DNA of 64,000 bases, from contig NZ_BGZJ01000002.1 in assembly GCF_003402575.1 (NCBI RefSeq), positions 248,001-312,000 on the forward strand. Direction: 5' to 3'. This document shows positions 1 through 8,641 of this stretch, one piece after another. Both the position numbers and the translations under genes were made by a program. The stretch comes from Mesosutterella multiformis. GTDB taxonomy: Bacteria; Pseudomonadota; Gammaproteobacteria; Burkholderiales; Burkholderiaceae_F. Below the pieces are notes generated by a model. It saw only the letters and a program-made list of their open reading frames with translations, made no database searches and was not told the origin of the DNA. Each line of letters begins with the position of its first letter. Positions within the stretch are counted from its first letter, which is position 1.

Positions 1-1182
1 GTATGGAGAAGGCCGCACCCATCTTTTCTCTACTTTCCGGATTGCCAGAAAGAGAAGTTTCAAAGCAGCCGTTTCAGTAGGGAAAGCAGCTCGGGTCTTA
101 ATTACTTTTCTTAGATCCCGATTAAGGCTCTCTATGGCATTGGTTGTATAAATAAGTCTGCGGATATTTGGGGAAAAATCAAAGAAGGGGATCACCTTAT
201 CCCAGGAATCGATCCACTGTTTGGCGATGTAAGGGTATCTGAGCCCCAGTTCCGACTGTGCAAAAGCGTCCAGTTCCTTCCGCGCATCAGCCGCGTTTAC
301 GGCCCGGTAAATGGGCTTCAGCGCGCCGGCTACGGCCTTGTAATCCTTATATCCGACGAATTTCAGACTGTTCCTGATCAGGTGAACAATGCAGGTCTGC
401 AGCAGAGTGTTGGGAAAGGCAGCTTCAAGCGCCTCCTTCATTCCCTTGAGTCCGTCTGTGACAGCAATCAGAATATCAGACACCCCCCTGTTTTTGAGTT
501 CAGTGAAGACCTTAAGCCAATATTTTGCGCTTTCGTTATCAGCGACCCACATCCCCAAAACTTCCTTGCGGCCCTGGGCGTTTACGCCCAAGGCAAGATG
601 GACCGCTTTCGGGGTAACAATGCCATTATCACCTCGGATTTTGACTCGAATAGCGTCAAAGAAAACAGTTGTATAAAACGGATCCAGAGGACGGTTCTGC
701 CATTTTTCAACCTCAGGAAGGATGGCGTCCGTAACATCGCTGATAAATTCGGCACTGGTCTCCATACCGTATTCATCATAGAGAAAGCCTTGAATTTCCC
801 GGGTTGAGAGCCCTCTGGCGTACAAGGCCAGAACCTTGTCCTCAAACCCCGCCAGCTGACGTTTATGCTTAGGAACGACCCTCGGCTCAAACTCTCCCTT
901 GCGGTCTCTGGGTACGTCAATACGGATATTTCCAAGGCTGGACGATTTGAGGGTTTTCGAACTATGCCCGTTACGCTCATTTTCGGTGACACGTTTACCG
1001 CCTCTTTCGTAACCGAGATGATTGGTCATTTCACCGTCAAGCATTTGAGTCAGCAGCCGACCGAGCATATGGGCCATAAGATTTTCCGCATCCTCTGCGG
1101 TATTAATCTCAAGCCCGGATTTCTTGGCGTTTTCTAAAATCTGTCCTGCAACACTATCCAAGGGGTCTGTCTTTCGTTTCAT
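1..1182 (-). CDS. IS256-family transposase (3' end outside window)
   Basis: DDE transposase of the Mutator/IS256 family. ATG at 1182 is preferred over an in-frame TTG at 1203 because GGAGGA lies just upstream of the ATG. The visible part covers all but about the last 22 residues when compared with the copy at 53364-54611. It includes the FDSIRVKIRGD segment, the VTDGLKGM motif and the NAIESLNRDLRK segment typical of the family. Compared with the second copy there is one Ser/Ala difference. Confidence 0.92.
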   Translation of the reverse strand, partial: MKRKTDPLDSVAGQILENAKKSGLEINTAEDAENLMAHMLGRLLTQMLDGEMTNHLGYERGGKRVTENERNGHSSKTLKSSSLGNIRIDVPRDRKGEFEPRVVPKHKRQLAGFEDKVLALYARGLSTREIQGFLYDEYGMETSAEFISDVTDAILPEVEKWQNRPLDPFYTTVFFDAIRVKIRGDNGIVTPKAVHLALGVNAQGRKEVLGMWVADNESAKYWLKVFTELKNRGVSDILIAVTDGLKGMKEALEAAFPNTLLQTCIVHLIRNSLKFVGYKDYKAVAGALKPIYRAVNAADARKELDAFAQSELGLRYPYIAKQWIDSWDKVIPFFDFSPNIRRLIYTTNAIESLNRDLRKVIKTRAAFPTETAALKLLFLAIRKVEKRWVRPSPY

Positions 1183-1240
1183 TTGAGGCTCCTCCAAGAG
1201 CAATTATCTCAGAGTCACCCACAAAATTTTCCTCACCCTC
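1..1240 (-). mobile_element. IS256-family element, truncated by window start
   Basis: This is the 5' part of an IS256-family element whose transposase reads leftwards off the window edge. The right end, finishing ...CCTCACCCTC at 1240, is identical to the right end of the complete copy at 53327-54669. It abuts an interrupted IS30 copy at 1241, so it inserted into that IS30. Two base differences from the complete copy are visible (near 650 and 887), so the two are recent siblings. Confidence 0.93.
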
Positions 1241-1628
1241 TCTTAACCAGCAGATTTGAGACAATCCTTGTCAGCAACGAGTCAGACTTCAGAATGTTTC
1301 TCTTTCCGCAATGCTTTCTCTGTCTCTGATATCGGGCCTGCGCGGCACAGGGATCATAGGCAGCTGAAGCCCCATCCTGGGCCGATACAGCCTTGTTTCG
1401 CTTCAGTTCGCGGGAGATCGTAGAAACATTTTTCCCAATCGCACATGCAATTTCAGACAGGGATTTGCCTGAAATCGTTAAAGCCGAAATAAATACTCTG
1501 TCCCGAAGAGTAAGATGATGATAGTGGCTCATGAGCTCCCTCTATAGTTATCTTGACAATCTCTATTATGGAAGCTTTATGGGCCACTATTCTTTTCTCA
1601 GGCTTTGCACTTGAAGTGATAATTCGCC
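1241..1628 (-). mobile_element. IS30-family element, fragment cut by IS256
   Basis: This is the transposase-start end of an IS30 copy, identical in sequence to the same part of the complete copies at 28408-29514, 55569-56675 and 58377-59483. It ends with the terminal inverted repeat (GATAATTCGCC at 1618-1628). The transposase reading frame begins MSHYHHLTLRDRV at 1532 and runs left about 97 codons to the junction at 1240/1241, where the IS256 end interrupts it. The rest of the copy must lie outside the window. Confidence 0.9.
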
Positions 1629-2310
1629 AGCTTTTTAGACGGCGAAGTCTTTGCTGATATTCCGATTCCAGATTTTCAGAACCTGAAGTATCTCAAATCG
1701 TTTCTCCCAAAGTCGGGAGCTTTTCTCCCAAATAGAGGGTGATTTTGGGAGAAAGACGCAGTCGGTTGGGAGAAAGGTAATGGAAAGAGCGCTGGCATCG
1801 ACGACTGTCTCGAAAAGCCATGTCTCAACAGAATCGGTTCCGGACTCCTGACTGGTTACGCCAGAGTTGGAAGTCTTTGGCTTATAAAGCTTTTTTTTGA
1901 TGGCGAAGTTTTCCGCCGGAATTCCGATTTCAGATTTTCAGAACCTGAAGTATCTCAAATCGATTCTCCCAAAGTCGGGAGCTTTTCTCCCAAATAGAGG
2001 GTAATTTTGGGAGAAAGAGGCGGCCGGTTGGGAGAAAGGCGATGGAAAGAGCGCTGGCATCGACGAATGTCTCGAAAAGCCATGTCTCAACAGAATCGGT
2101 TCCGGACTACTGACTGGCTACGCCAGAGTTGGAAGTCTTTGGCTTATAAAGCTTTTTTTGATGACGAAGTTTTCCGCAGGAATTCCGATTTCAGGTTTTC
2201 ATAACCTGAAGACTCCAAAATCGTTTCTCCCAACGCCGGGGGCTTTTCTCCCAAATAGAGGGTGATTTTGGGAGAAAGAGACGGTCGGTTGGGAGAAAGA
2301 AAAGAGGCAG
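1629..2310. repeat. Tandem repeat, about 2.6 units of 261 bp
   Basis: A direct repeat with period 261: the block GGCGAAGT...GATTTTCAGAACCTGAAGTATCTC recurs from 1641, 1902 and 2163. Each unit contains TTTCTCCCAAA and TTTTGGGAGAAAG as inverted partners, a CTGGCTACGCCAG hairpin, and ends in GCTTATAAAGC followed by 5-8 T on the plus strand. No unit carries a convincing gene; the one small plus-strand reading frame (2007-2204) is not conserved in the other units. It lies just 3' of rtcR. Function unknown; a repeated structured RNA or protein-binding array is possible. Confidence 0.85.
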
Positions 2311-2370
2311 CACTGAAGGTACCCGTGGCAGAAAATCGCTCTCCTGACCTTTCAGAACAGATTCCCGCGG

Positions 2371-3978
2371 TTACCCCGCTTCCGTCTCCGTCACCTGTTT
2401 CCAGCTGAGTCCAAACCCCGCGAGGTATTTCCTCAGGCGGTCCGAGTCATTCGTGCTCTTTCGTTTCTTGAAGGATTCCGCGAAGAGTGTCCGGCCCGCT
2501 TCTGACATCGTTTTCGAGTGCCGGCAGACCCGGATCACGAGAGCGAGCTGCGGGATATCGAAGAGGTCGAGGCGCGAGACGGCTTCGTCCCCCAGCACTT
2601 CTTCCACGAGATCCCGGTCCGCGTTTCCGTCCCCCGCGTCCTCTTTCCAGGAGTCGCGGAGACGCCGGAATTCACTTTCCACGAGATCCGTCGTGATGCG
2701 GCCGCTATCCGACAGCACCGCCATCCGGGTCGCGACCCCCGAGAGATCGCGGAAGTTGCTGGTCCAGGCGGATTCGGAGTCCGACGCGTACCGGAGGAAC
2801 TCTTCCTTCGCCTCCTTATTCATGCGGACCAGTTTCCCGAGTTTCCGTGAGGCGTTCTCAAGCTCCACCATGAGGTTCGGCTCAATATCTTCCGGGCGGT
2901 CCTTAAGCCCCATGAGGCGGAAGGTCCAGAGGTTGATACGGGCGAGCAGATCCTGCCTGAATTTCCCCTCGCGGATCATTTTTTTGAGATCCCGGTTCGT
3001 GCCGCAGATCAATTGAAAGTCGCTCGTCGACTCCGTATCCGACCCCATGGGGTAGAAGCGTTTTTCTTCAATCGCCCGAAGCAGCATCGCCTGTTCGTCC
3101 GCCCCAAGCTCTCCCACTTCGTCTAAGAAGAGGAGACCGCCATCAGCCGCCGCGAGAAGCCCGGCCCGGTTTTCCGAGGCCCCGGTGTACGCGCCTTTCT
3201 TATGGCCAAAGAGCGCCGACATCGCGGCGTCGCCCCGAAGTGTCGCGCAGTTCAATTCCACAAACGCCCCCGACACCTGGCCGTTCTTCTTTTTCCACTC
3301 GTAAATCAGCCGCGCGAGCCGCGTTTTGCCGACGCCAGACGGCCCGGTGAGAAGGATCGGATCCTTGGACCGCTCACAGACCCGGGTGATCTCCTCAATC
3401 ATCCGGTTATAGGCGGCATTCCGGGTGTCGATCCCGGCCTTCAGAAAGTGGTGCGCCTCTTTCCGCTCTAAGGTGAACCGCTCCGCCAATTGATCGTACT
3501 TCGAGAGATCGAGATCAATGATGTCGTACTTCCCCGCGATATCCCGCCGCTCGGGGCAGCTCGTCTGCAGAAGCCGCGCCGGGATGATCCGGGACTCCAC
3601 GAGGAGAAAGAGGCAGATCTGGATCACATGGGTGCCGGTCGTGATGTGGACGAGGTAATCCTCGTTCTCCGGATCAAAGGGGTAGTGCTTCGCGAAGTCG
3701 AGGAGCTCCGCGTACACCGCGCCGAAGTCCCAGGGCTTCGGGAATTTCGCGAGGTGGATATTTACTTCGGTGTCCGGCGACACCTGTTTGAAGTCGGATG
3801 CCAGCTGCTCCCCAAGCCACTGATACTTTTCCTGACAGAGGAGCTCAAAGCGGTCGACGAGGAGATCATCATGCTGCCCGATCGACACCGTGGGCCGCCA
3901 CCTCTGCCACCGGTCCTTCCCGCCCCGGGCGTCGAGCGTCGGCCCCGCGAGCCCAATCACAACCGTTTTCTTAGCCAT
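2371..3978 (-). CDS. rtcR: RtcR, sigma-54-dependent activator of the RNA repair operon
   Basis: 535 aa, close to the usual RtcR length. Residues about 1-155 form the CARF-type sensor region (VVIGLAGPTLD at the start). Then comes a sigma-54 AAA+ domain with Walker A GPSGVGKT (212-219), the sigma-54 contact loop GAYTGA (262-267) and Walker B LLFLDE (282-287). The C-terminal ~80 residues carry the DNA-binding part. RtcR is known to switch on rtcBA when its CARF domain senses RNA ends made by RtcA. It is divergent from rtcA, and a -24/-12 promoter lies at 4096-4110, as expected for its target. Confidence 0.95.
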   Translation of the reverse strand: MAKKTVVIGLAGPTLDARGGKDRWQRWRPTVSIGQHDDLLVDRFELLCQEKYQWLGEQLASDFKQVSPDTEVNIHLAKFPKPWDFGAVYAELLDFAKHYPFDPENEDYLVHITTGTHVIQICLFLLVESRIIPARLLQTSCPERRDIAGKYDIIDLDLSKYDQLAERFTLERKEAHHFLKAGIDTRNAAYNRMIEEITRVCERSKDPILLTGPSGVGKTRLARLIYEWKKKNGQVSGAFVELNCATLRGDAAMSALFGHKKGAYTGASENRAGLLAAADGGLLFLDEVGELGADEQAMLLRAIEEKRFYPMGSDTESTSDFQLICGTNRDLKKMIREGKFRQDLLARINLWTFRLMGLKDRPEDIEPNLMVELENASRKLGKLVRMNKEAKEEFLRYASDSESAWTSNFRDLSGVATRMAVLSDSGRITTDLVESEFRRLRDSWKEDAGDGNADRDLVEEVLGDEAVSRLDLFDIPQLALVIRVCRHSKTMSEAGRTLFAESFKKRKSTNDSDRLRKYLAGFGLSWKQVTETEAG

Positions 3979-4162
3979 CGTACCGATCCAATTTGATCAA
4001 GTCTGATATTAAGGGATCAAAAATTCCCTATCGGAATTCTACTGAAAAATGGGGTATCGCCGCCAGAGCCCTGATTTCACAGGGTTCGTAAAAACTGGCA
4101 CGCTTTGTGCGATAGAGAGGGCAGGAAAGATAAAAACAGCCAATCAAAAATCGATAACCATC
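3979..4162 (+). promoter_or_regulatory. Sigma-54 promoter region of rtcA
   Basis: TGGCACG at 4096-4102, then CTTT, then GTGC at 4107-4110, matches the sigma-54 -24/-12 pattern TGGCACG-N4-TTGC except for one T to G change; the GG and GC doublets are correctly spaced. Transcription would start near 4122, downstream of the first in-frame start-like codons, which supports ATG 4163 as the rtcA start. The RtcR upstream binding sites must lie between 3979 and 4090; I could not define them. Confidence 0.75.
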
Positions 4163-5212
4163 ATGACGACAGTGAAGACGATTGAGATCAACGGGGCGGA
4201 AGGCGGAGGCCAGATCCTCCGCGCGGCGCTATCGATGTCCGCGGCCCTCGGGATCCCGTTCCACATCCGGAATATACGGGGGAAGCGGGAGAAGGCGGGG
4301 CTCGGGCGTCAGCATCTCTCATCCGTCCGTGCCGCTGCCGCGATCTGCGGAGCGGAGGTGACGGGGGCCGAAATGAATTCGACTGAACTCACGTTTGTTC
4401 CGGGTGAAGTGCAGGTGGGGAGCTACCGCTTTGATATTGGGACCGGCGGCAGCACCGCGCTCGTCCTCCAGGCGATCGTCCCGGCGCTGATTTGCTCTCT
4501 TAAGGCGGGCGAAAAAGCCTCTGTCACGGTCACGGGCGGCACTTACTGCCCCTTCGCACCGGCGTTTGAATTCCTGAAGGAAACGCTCGAACCCTGTCTC
4601 AATCGGATGGGGTACCCGGTGACCTTCACTATGCCGCGCCCCGCGTTCTTTCAGGCGGCAGGGGGCCTCGTCCGGATGGAAGCCGCGGGACCGTTCGAGC
4701 CCGCCCCCTTGGAATTCCGGGAGCGGGGAAGCCTGAAGAGCGTGAGCGCCGTGATCCTTAACTGCCACCTGCCGCCAGAAGTGGCGGAGCGGGAAAAGAA
4801 GGTATTGATGCGCGACTTTGGCGATCGGCTGGGGCTCACGGAAGACGCGGTCACGCTGGACGCGAACCCCGCGATCCCGGAAGCGGGGAACGCGGTGCTG
4901 ATCCGAACCGGGTTTGAGTCGGGCACCTCGGTCTTTTCCGAGATCGGACGCCCGAGGCTCGCGGCGGAATCGGTCGCGAAAATCGCGGCAGATGAATCTG
5001 CGGCGTTTCTCGAAGCCGACGTCCCGGTGTGCCGGCATCTGCAGGATCAGCTGTTGGTTCCGATGGCACTCGCGGGCGGCGGTCACTTTGTGACGACCGC
5101 GCCGTCCGCCCACACGCGGACCTGCGCTCAGGTGATCCAGGCGTTCACCGGAAAGCCGGTCCACATGGATCAGCAGAAACACGGGTGGCTCATTACGGTG
5201 CCGTCTGTATGA
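4163..5212 (+). CDS. rtcA: RNA 3'-terminal phosphate cyclase
   Basis: 349 aa (the E. coli enzyme is about 338). It converts RNA 3'-phosphates to 2',3'-cyclic phosphates with ATP through an AMP-histidine intermediate. Visible family features are EGGGQILR near residue 13, IGTGGSTAL near 92 and the PSAHTRT motif whose His (about 317) is the adenylated residue. The frame is open further upstream, but the ATG at 4163 gives the canonical N-terminus (MTTVKTIEINGAEGGG) and lies after the sigma-54 promoter. rtcB follows after about 33 bp, consistent with one transcript. Confidence 0.95.
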   Translation: MTTVKTIEINGAEGGGQILRAALSMSAALGIPFHIRNIRGKREKAGLGRQHLSSVRAAAAICGAEVTGAEMNSTELTFVPGEVQVGSYRFDIGTGGSTALVLQAIVPALICSLKAGEKASVTVTGGTYCPFAPAFEFLKETLEPCLNRMGYPVTFTMPRPAFFQAAGGLVRMEAAGPFEPAPLEFRERGSLKSVSAVILNCHLPPEVAEREKKVLMRDFGDRLGLTEDAVTLDANPAIPEAGNAVLIRTGFESGTSVFSEIGRPRLAAESVAKIAADESAAFLEADVPVCRHLQDQLLVPMALAGGGHFVTTAPSAHTRTCAQVIQAFTGKPVHMDQQKHGWLITVPSV

Positions 5213-5245
5213 AAAAAGATTTTTAGAAATTAGGAAGAAAAGAAA

Positions 5246-6874
5246 ATGATTGACCTTAAGACGCTCTACGAACTCGGGATCCCCCGTCTCCCTGAATTGA
5301 CGGGACCCGCGATGAAGGCCGCGAATAAAGCGGTCTCAAACGGCGCGAAACCCGCAGCCGTGAAGGCGCTGGTCTCGACGCTTGCCCATTCCGCGTCCCC
5401 CACCGAGGAACCCATGGGGGAGCTGAAACAGCTCTTTATGCCCCTCGCGAAGCTGCTCGCGAAAGCCCGAGCGGAGCACACGTTTTATACGGAGCGTGAA
5501 ACCCCCGCGCCCTGGAAATCCTGGGCGAAGGGCGACGTGGAGGATGCGGCGTTCCAGCAGATGGCAAACGCGTGCCGCCTCCCCATCGCGGTCGGGGGCG
5601 CTCTGATGCCTGACGCCCACACGGGGTACGGGCTTCCCATCGGAGGCGTCCTCGCCGTGCGTAACGCCGTGATCCCTTACGCCGTCGGGGTCGATATCGC
5701 GTGCCGCATGCGAATCACGATTCTCGATCTGCCCTACGAAAAGCTTGAGACCGAGTCTGACCGGTTCGCTGAGGCCCTTGAAGCCGAAACCCGCTTCGGG
5801 GTCGGGGCGGAGTTTTCGAAATGCGAGCGCCGTGACCACCCCGTGATGCACCGCGACTGGTCGATCACGCCTCCCACGAAGCAGCAGTACGGGCGGGCGC
5901 TGGCGCAGCTCGGAACCTCAGGCGCTGGAAACCACTTTGTGGAATTCGGGAAACTGACCGTCGATCACGACATCGATGAACCCACGCTGAAACTCAAAGC
6001 GGGTGTGTACATTGCGCTCCTCTCGCACTCGGGGTCCCGCGGCGCGGGAAGCGCGGTCGCGGATTACTACTCGGAGGTCGCCCGTTCCCTTCACCCTGAG
6101 CTCCCGGACGAACTTCGCCACCTCGCGTGGCTCGATCTCGATACGAAGGAAGGGAAGGAGTACTGGAATGCGATGCAGCTGATGGGGGACTACGCGTCCG
6201 CGAACCACGAGCTGATTCATGAGCATGTGCTTAAGCACCTCGGGGTCGGGTCGCTCGGCTTTGTCGAGAACCATCACAACTTCGCCTGGAAAGAAACCTA
6301 TAACGGGGAAGAGCTGATTGTTCACCGCAAGGGGGCGACACCCGCAGGCGACGGCGTTCTCGGGATCATCCCGGGCTCCATGGGGACCCCAGGCTACATC
6401 GTCCGCGGGAAAGGGAATGAGGCATCGTTCCGCTCCTGCTCTCACGGCGCGGGGCGCGCGATGTCACGAAAAGCGGCTTTTAAAACCCTGAAGCACGAGG
6501 ACATGGAAGCGATCCTTAAGTCCCGCGGGATCCGCCTGCTCTCGGGGTCGATAGACGAGTCCCCCGAAGTCTATAAGGACATTGGGAACGTGATCGCGTC
6601 TCAAACGGATCTGATCGACACGCTCGCGGAGTTCGACCCCAAGATCGTGAAGATGGCGCCTGAAGAGGGTTCCCGCCCCCGCTGGGTGAAGAAGAAGGAA
6701 GCGAAGGAAGCCGCGAAAGCGGCGAAGGAAGCCTCTGAGGCAGCCGGAAAGGCGGAGCAGAAAACGGATGTAACGGCTGAGAAGGCGCCTGAAGAGCAGT
6801 CCGACGTCGTGTATGAAGTGGTGGGTATCCACTTTCATGTCGTGAAGGACTGCAATGATGAATGCATAGGATAA
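5246..6874 (+). CDS. rtcB: RNA-splicing ligase RtcB
   Basis: 542 aa, longer than the ~400-480 usual. It joins RNA 2',3'-cyclic phosphate or 3'-phosphate ends to 5'-OH ends with GTP and Mn2+. Seen: DAHTGYG (123-129), the metal-binding Cys in GVDIACRMR (153), GTSGAGNHF (223-231), SHSGSRG (260-266), ENHHNF (341-346) and the guanylylated His in SCSHGAGR (400). The excess length is mainly an Ala/Lys/Glu-rich insert at about 482-520, before the conserved end VVYEVVGIHFHVVKDC. The start has AGGAAG upstream. It is followed six bases later by the next gene. Confidence 0.95.
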   Translation: MIDLKTLYELGIPRLPELTGPAMKAANKAVSNGAKPAAVKALVSTLAHSASPTEEPMGELKQLFMPLAKLLAKARAEHTFYTERETPAPWKSWAKGDVEDAAFQQMANACRLPIAVGGALMPDAHTGYGLPIGGVLAVRNAVIPYAVGVDIACRMRITILDLPYEKLETESDRFAEALEAETRFGVGAEFSKCERRDHPVMHRDWSITPPTKQQYGRALAQLGTSGAGNHFVEFGKLTVDHDIDEPTLKLKAGVYIALLSHSGSRGAGSAVADYYSEVARSLHPELPDELRHLAWLDLDTKEGKEYWNAMQLMGDYASANHELIHEHVLKHLGVGSLGFVENHHNFAWKETYNGEELIVHRKGATPAGDGVLGIIPGSMGTPGYIVRGKGNEASFRSCSHGAGRAMSRKAAFKTLKHEDMEAILKSRGIRLLSGSIDESPEVYKDIGNVIASQTDLIDTLAEFDPKIVKMAPEEGSRPRWVKKKEAKEAAKAAKEASEAAGKAEQKTDVTAEKAPEEQSDVVYEVVGIHFHVVKDCNDECIG

Positions 6875-6880
6875 GAAAAA

Positions 6881-7876
6881 ATGACTGAAGATTTTAAGAA
6901 GCATGACCAGTTTTTCGTGAACCCTGAGAGACCGGAACCCGGTCTCACGGCGACGAGCGCCTCGTTTCTCGCGGCGCTCGCGTCCCAGGAAGTGAACCGG
7001 CTTGAGGAAATCGTGAAAAGCAGCACCTTTTACGATGTCTATATGGAGCTCCTCTCAGGCGTCGCGGAACCCCGTCTCGTCCAAAAGGGAAAGGACCAGG
7101 AGTTCCTCGAGTCGCTCCTCCCCACCGCGGCCCGGATCGGGGAACTGCGGGGCTTTATCGCGTACGTTCACGAAGCCGTGAAGGAGCGGGATGAGAGGAC
7201 GGAGTATCTCGAACACTTGTCGTTTGAAGACTGGCTGAAGCTCCCGGAGAACAAGCCCCGGAAGGACGAGATCGACGCGAAGCCAAAGGTGGAGCGGCCT
7301 TCAGCGCCTGAAAAACCGGATCCCGTGGATACGGAGTGGGCGAAGACTCGGCTCTCGATCCGCGACCTCGCGCACTATCTGCTCCTCGAAGCGAAGGCGA
7401 GCACACTCGGTATCTATATCCATCCGGACGGCGTTCTCGCGAACGCGAAGGATGACCTCGCGAAGAAATCCGTGAGGCCCGTGGGGACGGAGGGCCGCGG
7501 CCAGGACACCGCGATCCGGACCTATAGCCCGAGTGTGGAACCTGACGCGGTGTACGACTCGTATAACCGCTGGCAGCAGAGCCACCGGACGTGGGAAGCG
7601 GAACTGAACCAACTGAAGGCGAAGATCGAGATCATGGCGAAGAACGAGAATCTCGACCGGAACCGGAAGTATCGGGAGGAGCAGCTTGAGTACCAGAAGC
7701 AGCTTTCCGCCTATCAGGTCGAGTGGGATCGGAAGAACAGCCGCACGAAGGAGATCGAGACTGAGTATTCCGACTGGATTCTGAATCAGACAGAAGCCGT
7801 GCGGAATCTGAAGATCGTGATCCCGCACGAGCTCCAGCCCACCTACGATTACTTAGCGGCTCTCGGTAAGGCGTAA
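6881..7876 (+). CDS. Unknown protein of the rtc operon
   Basis: 331 aa, not recognised. It begins six bases after rtcB with its ribosome site (AGGA) overlapping the rtcB stop, so it is almost certainly translated from the same message. No signal peptide or membrane segment. Residues about 1-130 are mixed helical; about 95-115 is charged and Pro/Lys-rich; residues about 225-300 (RWQQSHRTWEAELNQLKAKIEIM and on) look like a long charged coiled coil. The tail VIPHELQPTYDYLAALGKA is less charged. Position suggests a role in the RNA repair response or with the RNA-like repeats just downstream; function cannot be named from sequence. Confidence 0.8.
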   Translation: MTEDFKKHDQFFVNPERPEPGLTATSASFLAALASQEVNRLEEIVKSSTFYDVYMELLSGVAEPRLVQKGKDQEFLESLLPTAARIGELRGFIAYVHEAVKERDERTEYLEHLSFEDWLKLPENKPRKDEIDAKPKVERPSAPEKPDPVDTEWAKTRLSIRDLAHYLLLEAKASTLGIYIHPDGVLANAKDDLAKKSVRPVGTEGRGQDTAIRTYSPSVEPDAVYDSYNRWQQSHRTWEAELNQLKAKIEIMAKNENLDRNRKYREEQLEYQKQLSAYQVEWDRKNSRTKEIETEYSDWILNQTEAVRNLKIVIPHELQPTYDYLAALGKA

Positions 7877-7884
7877 AGGTTTTC

Positions 7885-8147
7885 AGTGTTTGGAGGCGCG
7901 CCTGCGGTTTCACGCATTGAGGAAACCCCCGCGCCCTATACGGCAGGTACAGGACTCACTCTTGATGGCTGCGCACCAGCCAGGACGGAACGCAGAGGGC
8001 CTACACCAGTAGGATCGTCCCCTATTCCGAGGAGCGCTAAGTGAACACAGTCTCAGAATTCACGGTAAGGCGCTCATTCCTAAGACTCCGCCACAGCACA
8101 AGTCTCAGGCTTCATCCCGAGGCCGGCCGTGACTCCATCTTTTTTGG
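7885..8147 (+). ncRNA. Structured RNA-like repeat, unit 1 of 3
   Basis: First of three related units with period 377-380. Elements in order: stem GGCGCG/CGCGCC enclosing GGTTTC/GAAACC; hairpin GGCT...AGCC; hairpin CCTAC-ACCA-GTAGG; and a closing stem (AGTCTC-A-GGCTTC paired with GAGGCC...GTGACT) followed by CCATCTTTTTT, which resembles an intrinsic terminator. It begins right after the last gene of the rtc operon. Stems are conserved across units with paired changes, which is why I call RNA rather than DNA repeat. No homology to a named RNA family recognised. Confidence 0.6.
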
Positions 8148-8261
8148 TTGGACAGTTTTGGCTCCCGATTGGAGGGGGCTGATCCCGAATTCCCCTCTGG
8201 GGAGAAACTATCGGAATGGAACCGGACGTGTTCCGGTTTCCGGTAAAGCATCACCTTTTTT

Positions 8262-8525
8262 CAGGTTTGGAGGCGCGCCTGCGGTTTCACGCATTGAGGA
8301 AACCCCCGCGCCTTACGCGGCAGGTACAGGACTCATTCTTGATGGCTGCGCACCAGCCGAATCGGAAAGCAGTGGGCCAACACCTGTTGGATCGCCCCGC
8401 GTTCCGGACGGGCGCCAAGTGAACCACAGTCTCAGTATTCGCTAACGCGCTCATTCCTAAGGCTCCGCCACAGCACAAGTCTCAGGCTTCATCCCGAGGC
8501 CGGCCGTGACTCCATCTTTTTTTGT
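8262..8525 (+). ncRNA. Structured RNA-like repeat, unit 2 of 3
   Basis: Second unit. The outer GGCGCG/CGCGCC and GGTTTC/GAAACC stems match unit 1. The small hairpin reads CCAAC-ACCT-GTTGG where unit 1 has CCTAC-ACCA-GTAGG, a T-A to A-T swap on both sides of the stem. The closing stem plus a seven-T tract is present at its end. Spacer DNA before it (8148-8261) and before unit 3 (8526-8641) is also related, with a CCGGA-CGTG-TTCCGG hairpin (unit 3 spacer: CCGGACGTATTCCGG), so the whole ~378-bp segment was duplicated. Confidence 0.6.
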
Positions 8526-8641
8526 TGTAAGGGTCTGGCTCCCAATCTCAAAGGAGGCTGGCACCGAATTCCCCATTAGGGAAGAAAATATTGAAACGGG
8601 GCCGGACGTATTCCGGCTTCCGGTACAGTTTCACCGTTTTT

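Noticed and set aside
2007-2204. 65-residue frame in the 261-bp repeat
   Set aside because: Not open in the sister units.
8540-8580. Second sigma-54 promoter inside the repeat (CTGGCACCGAATTCCCC)
   Set aside because: The GC doublet of the -12 element is missing, and the other units do not keep TGGCAC.
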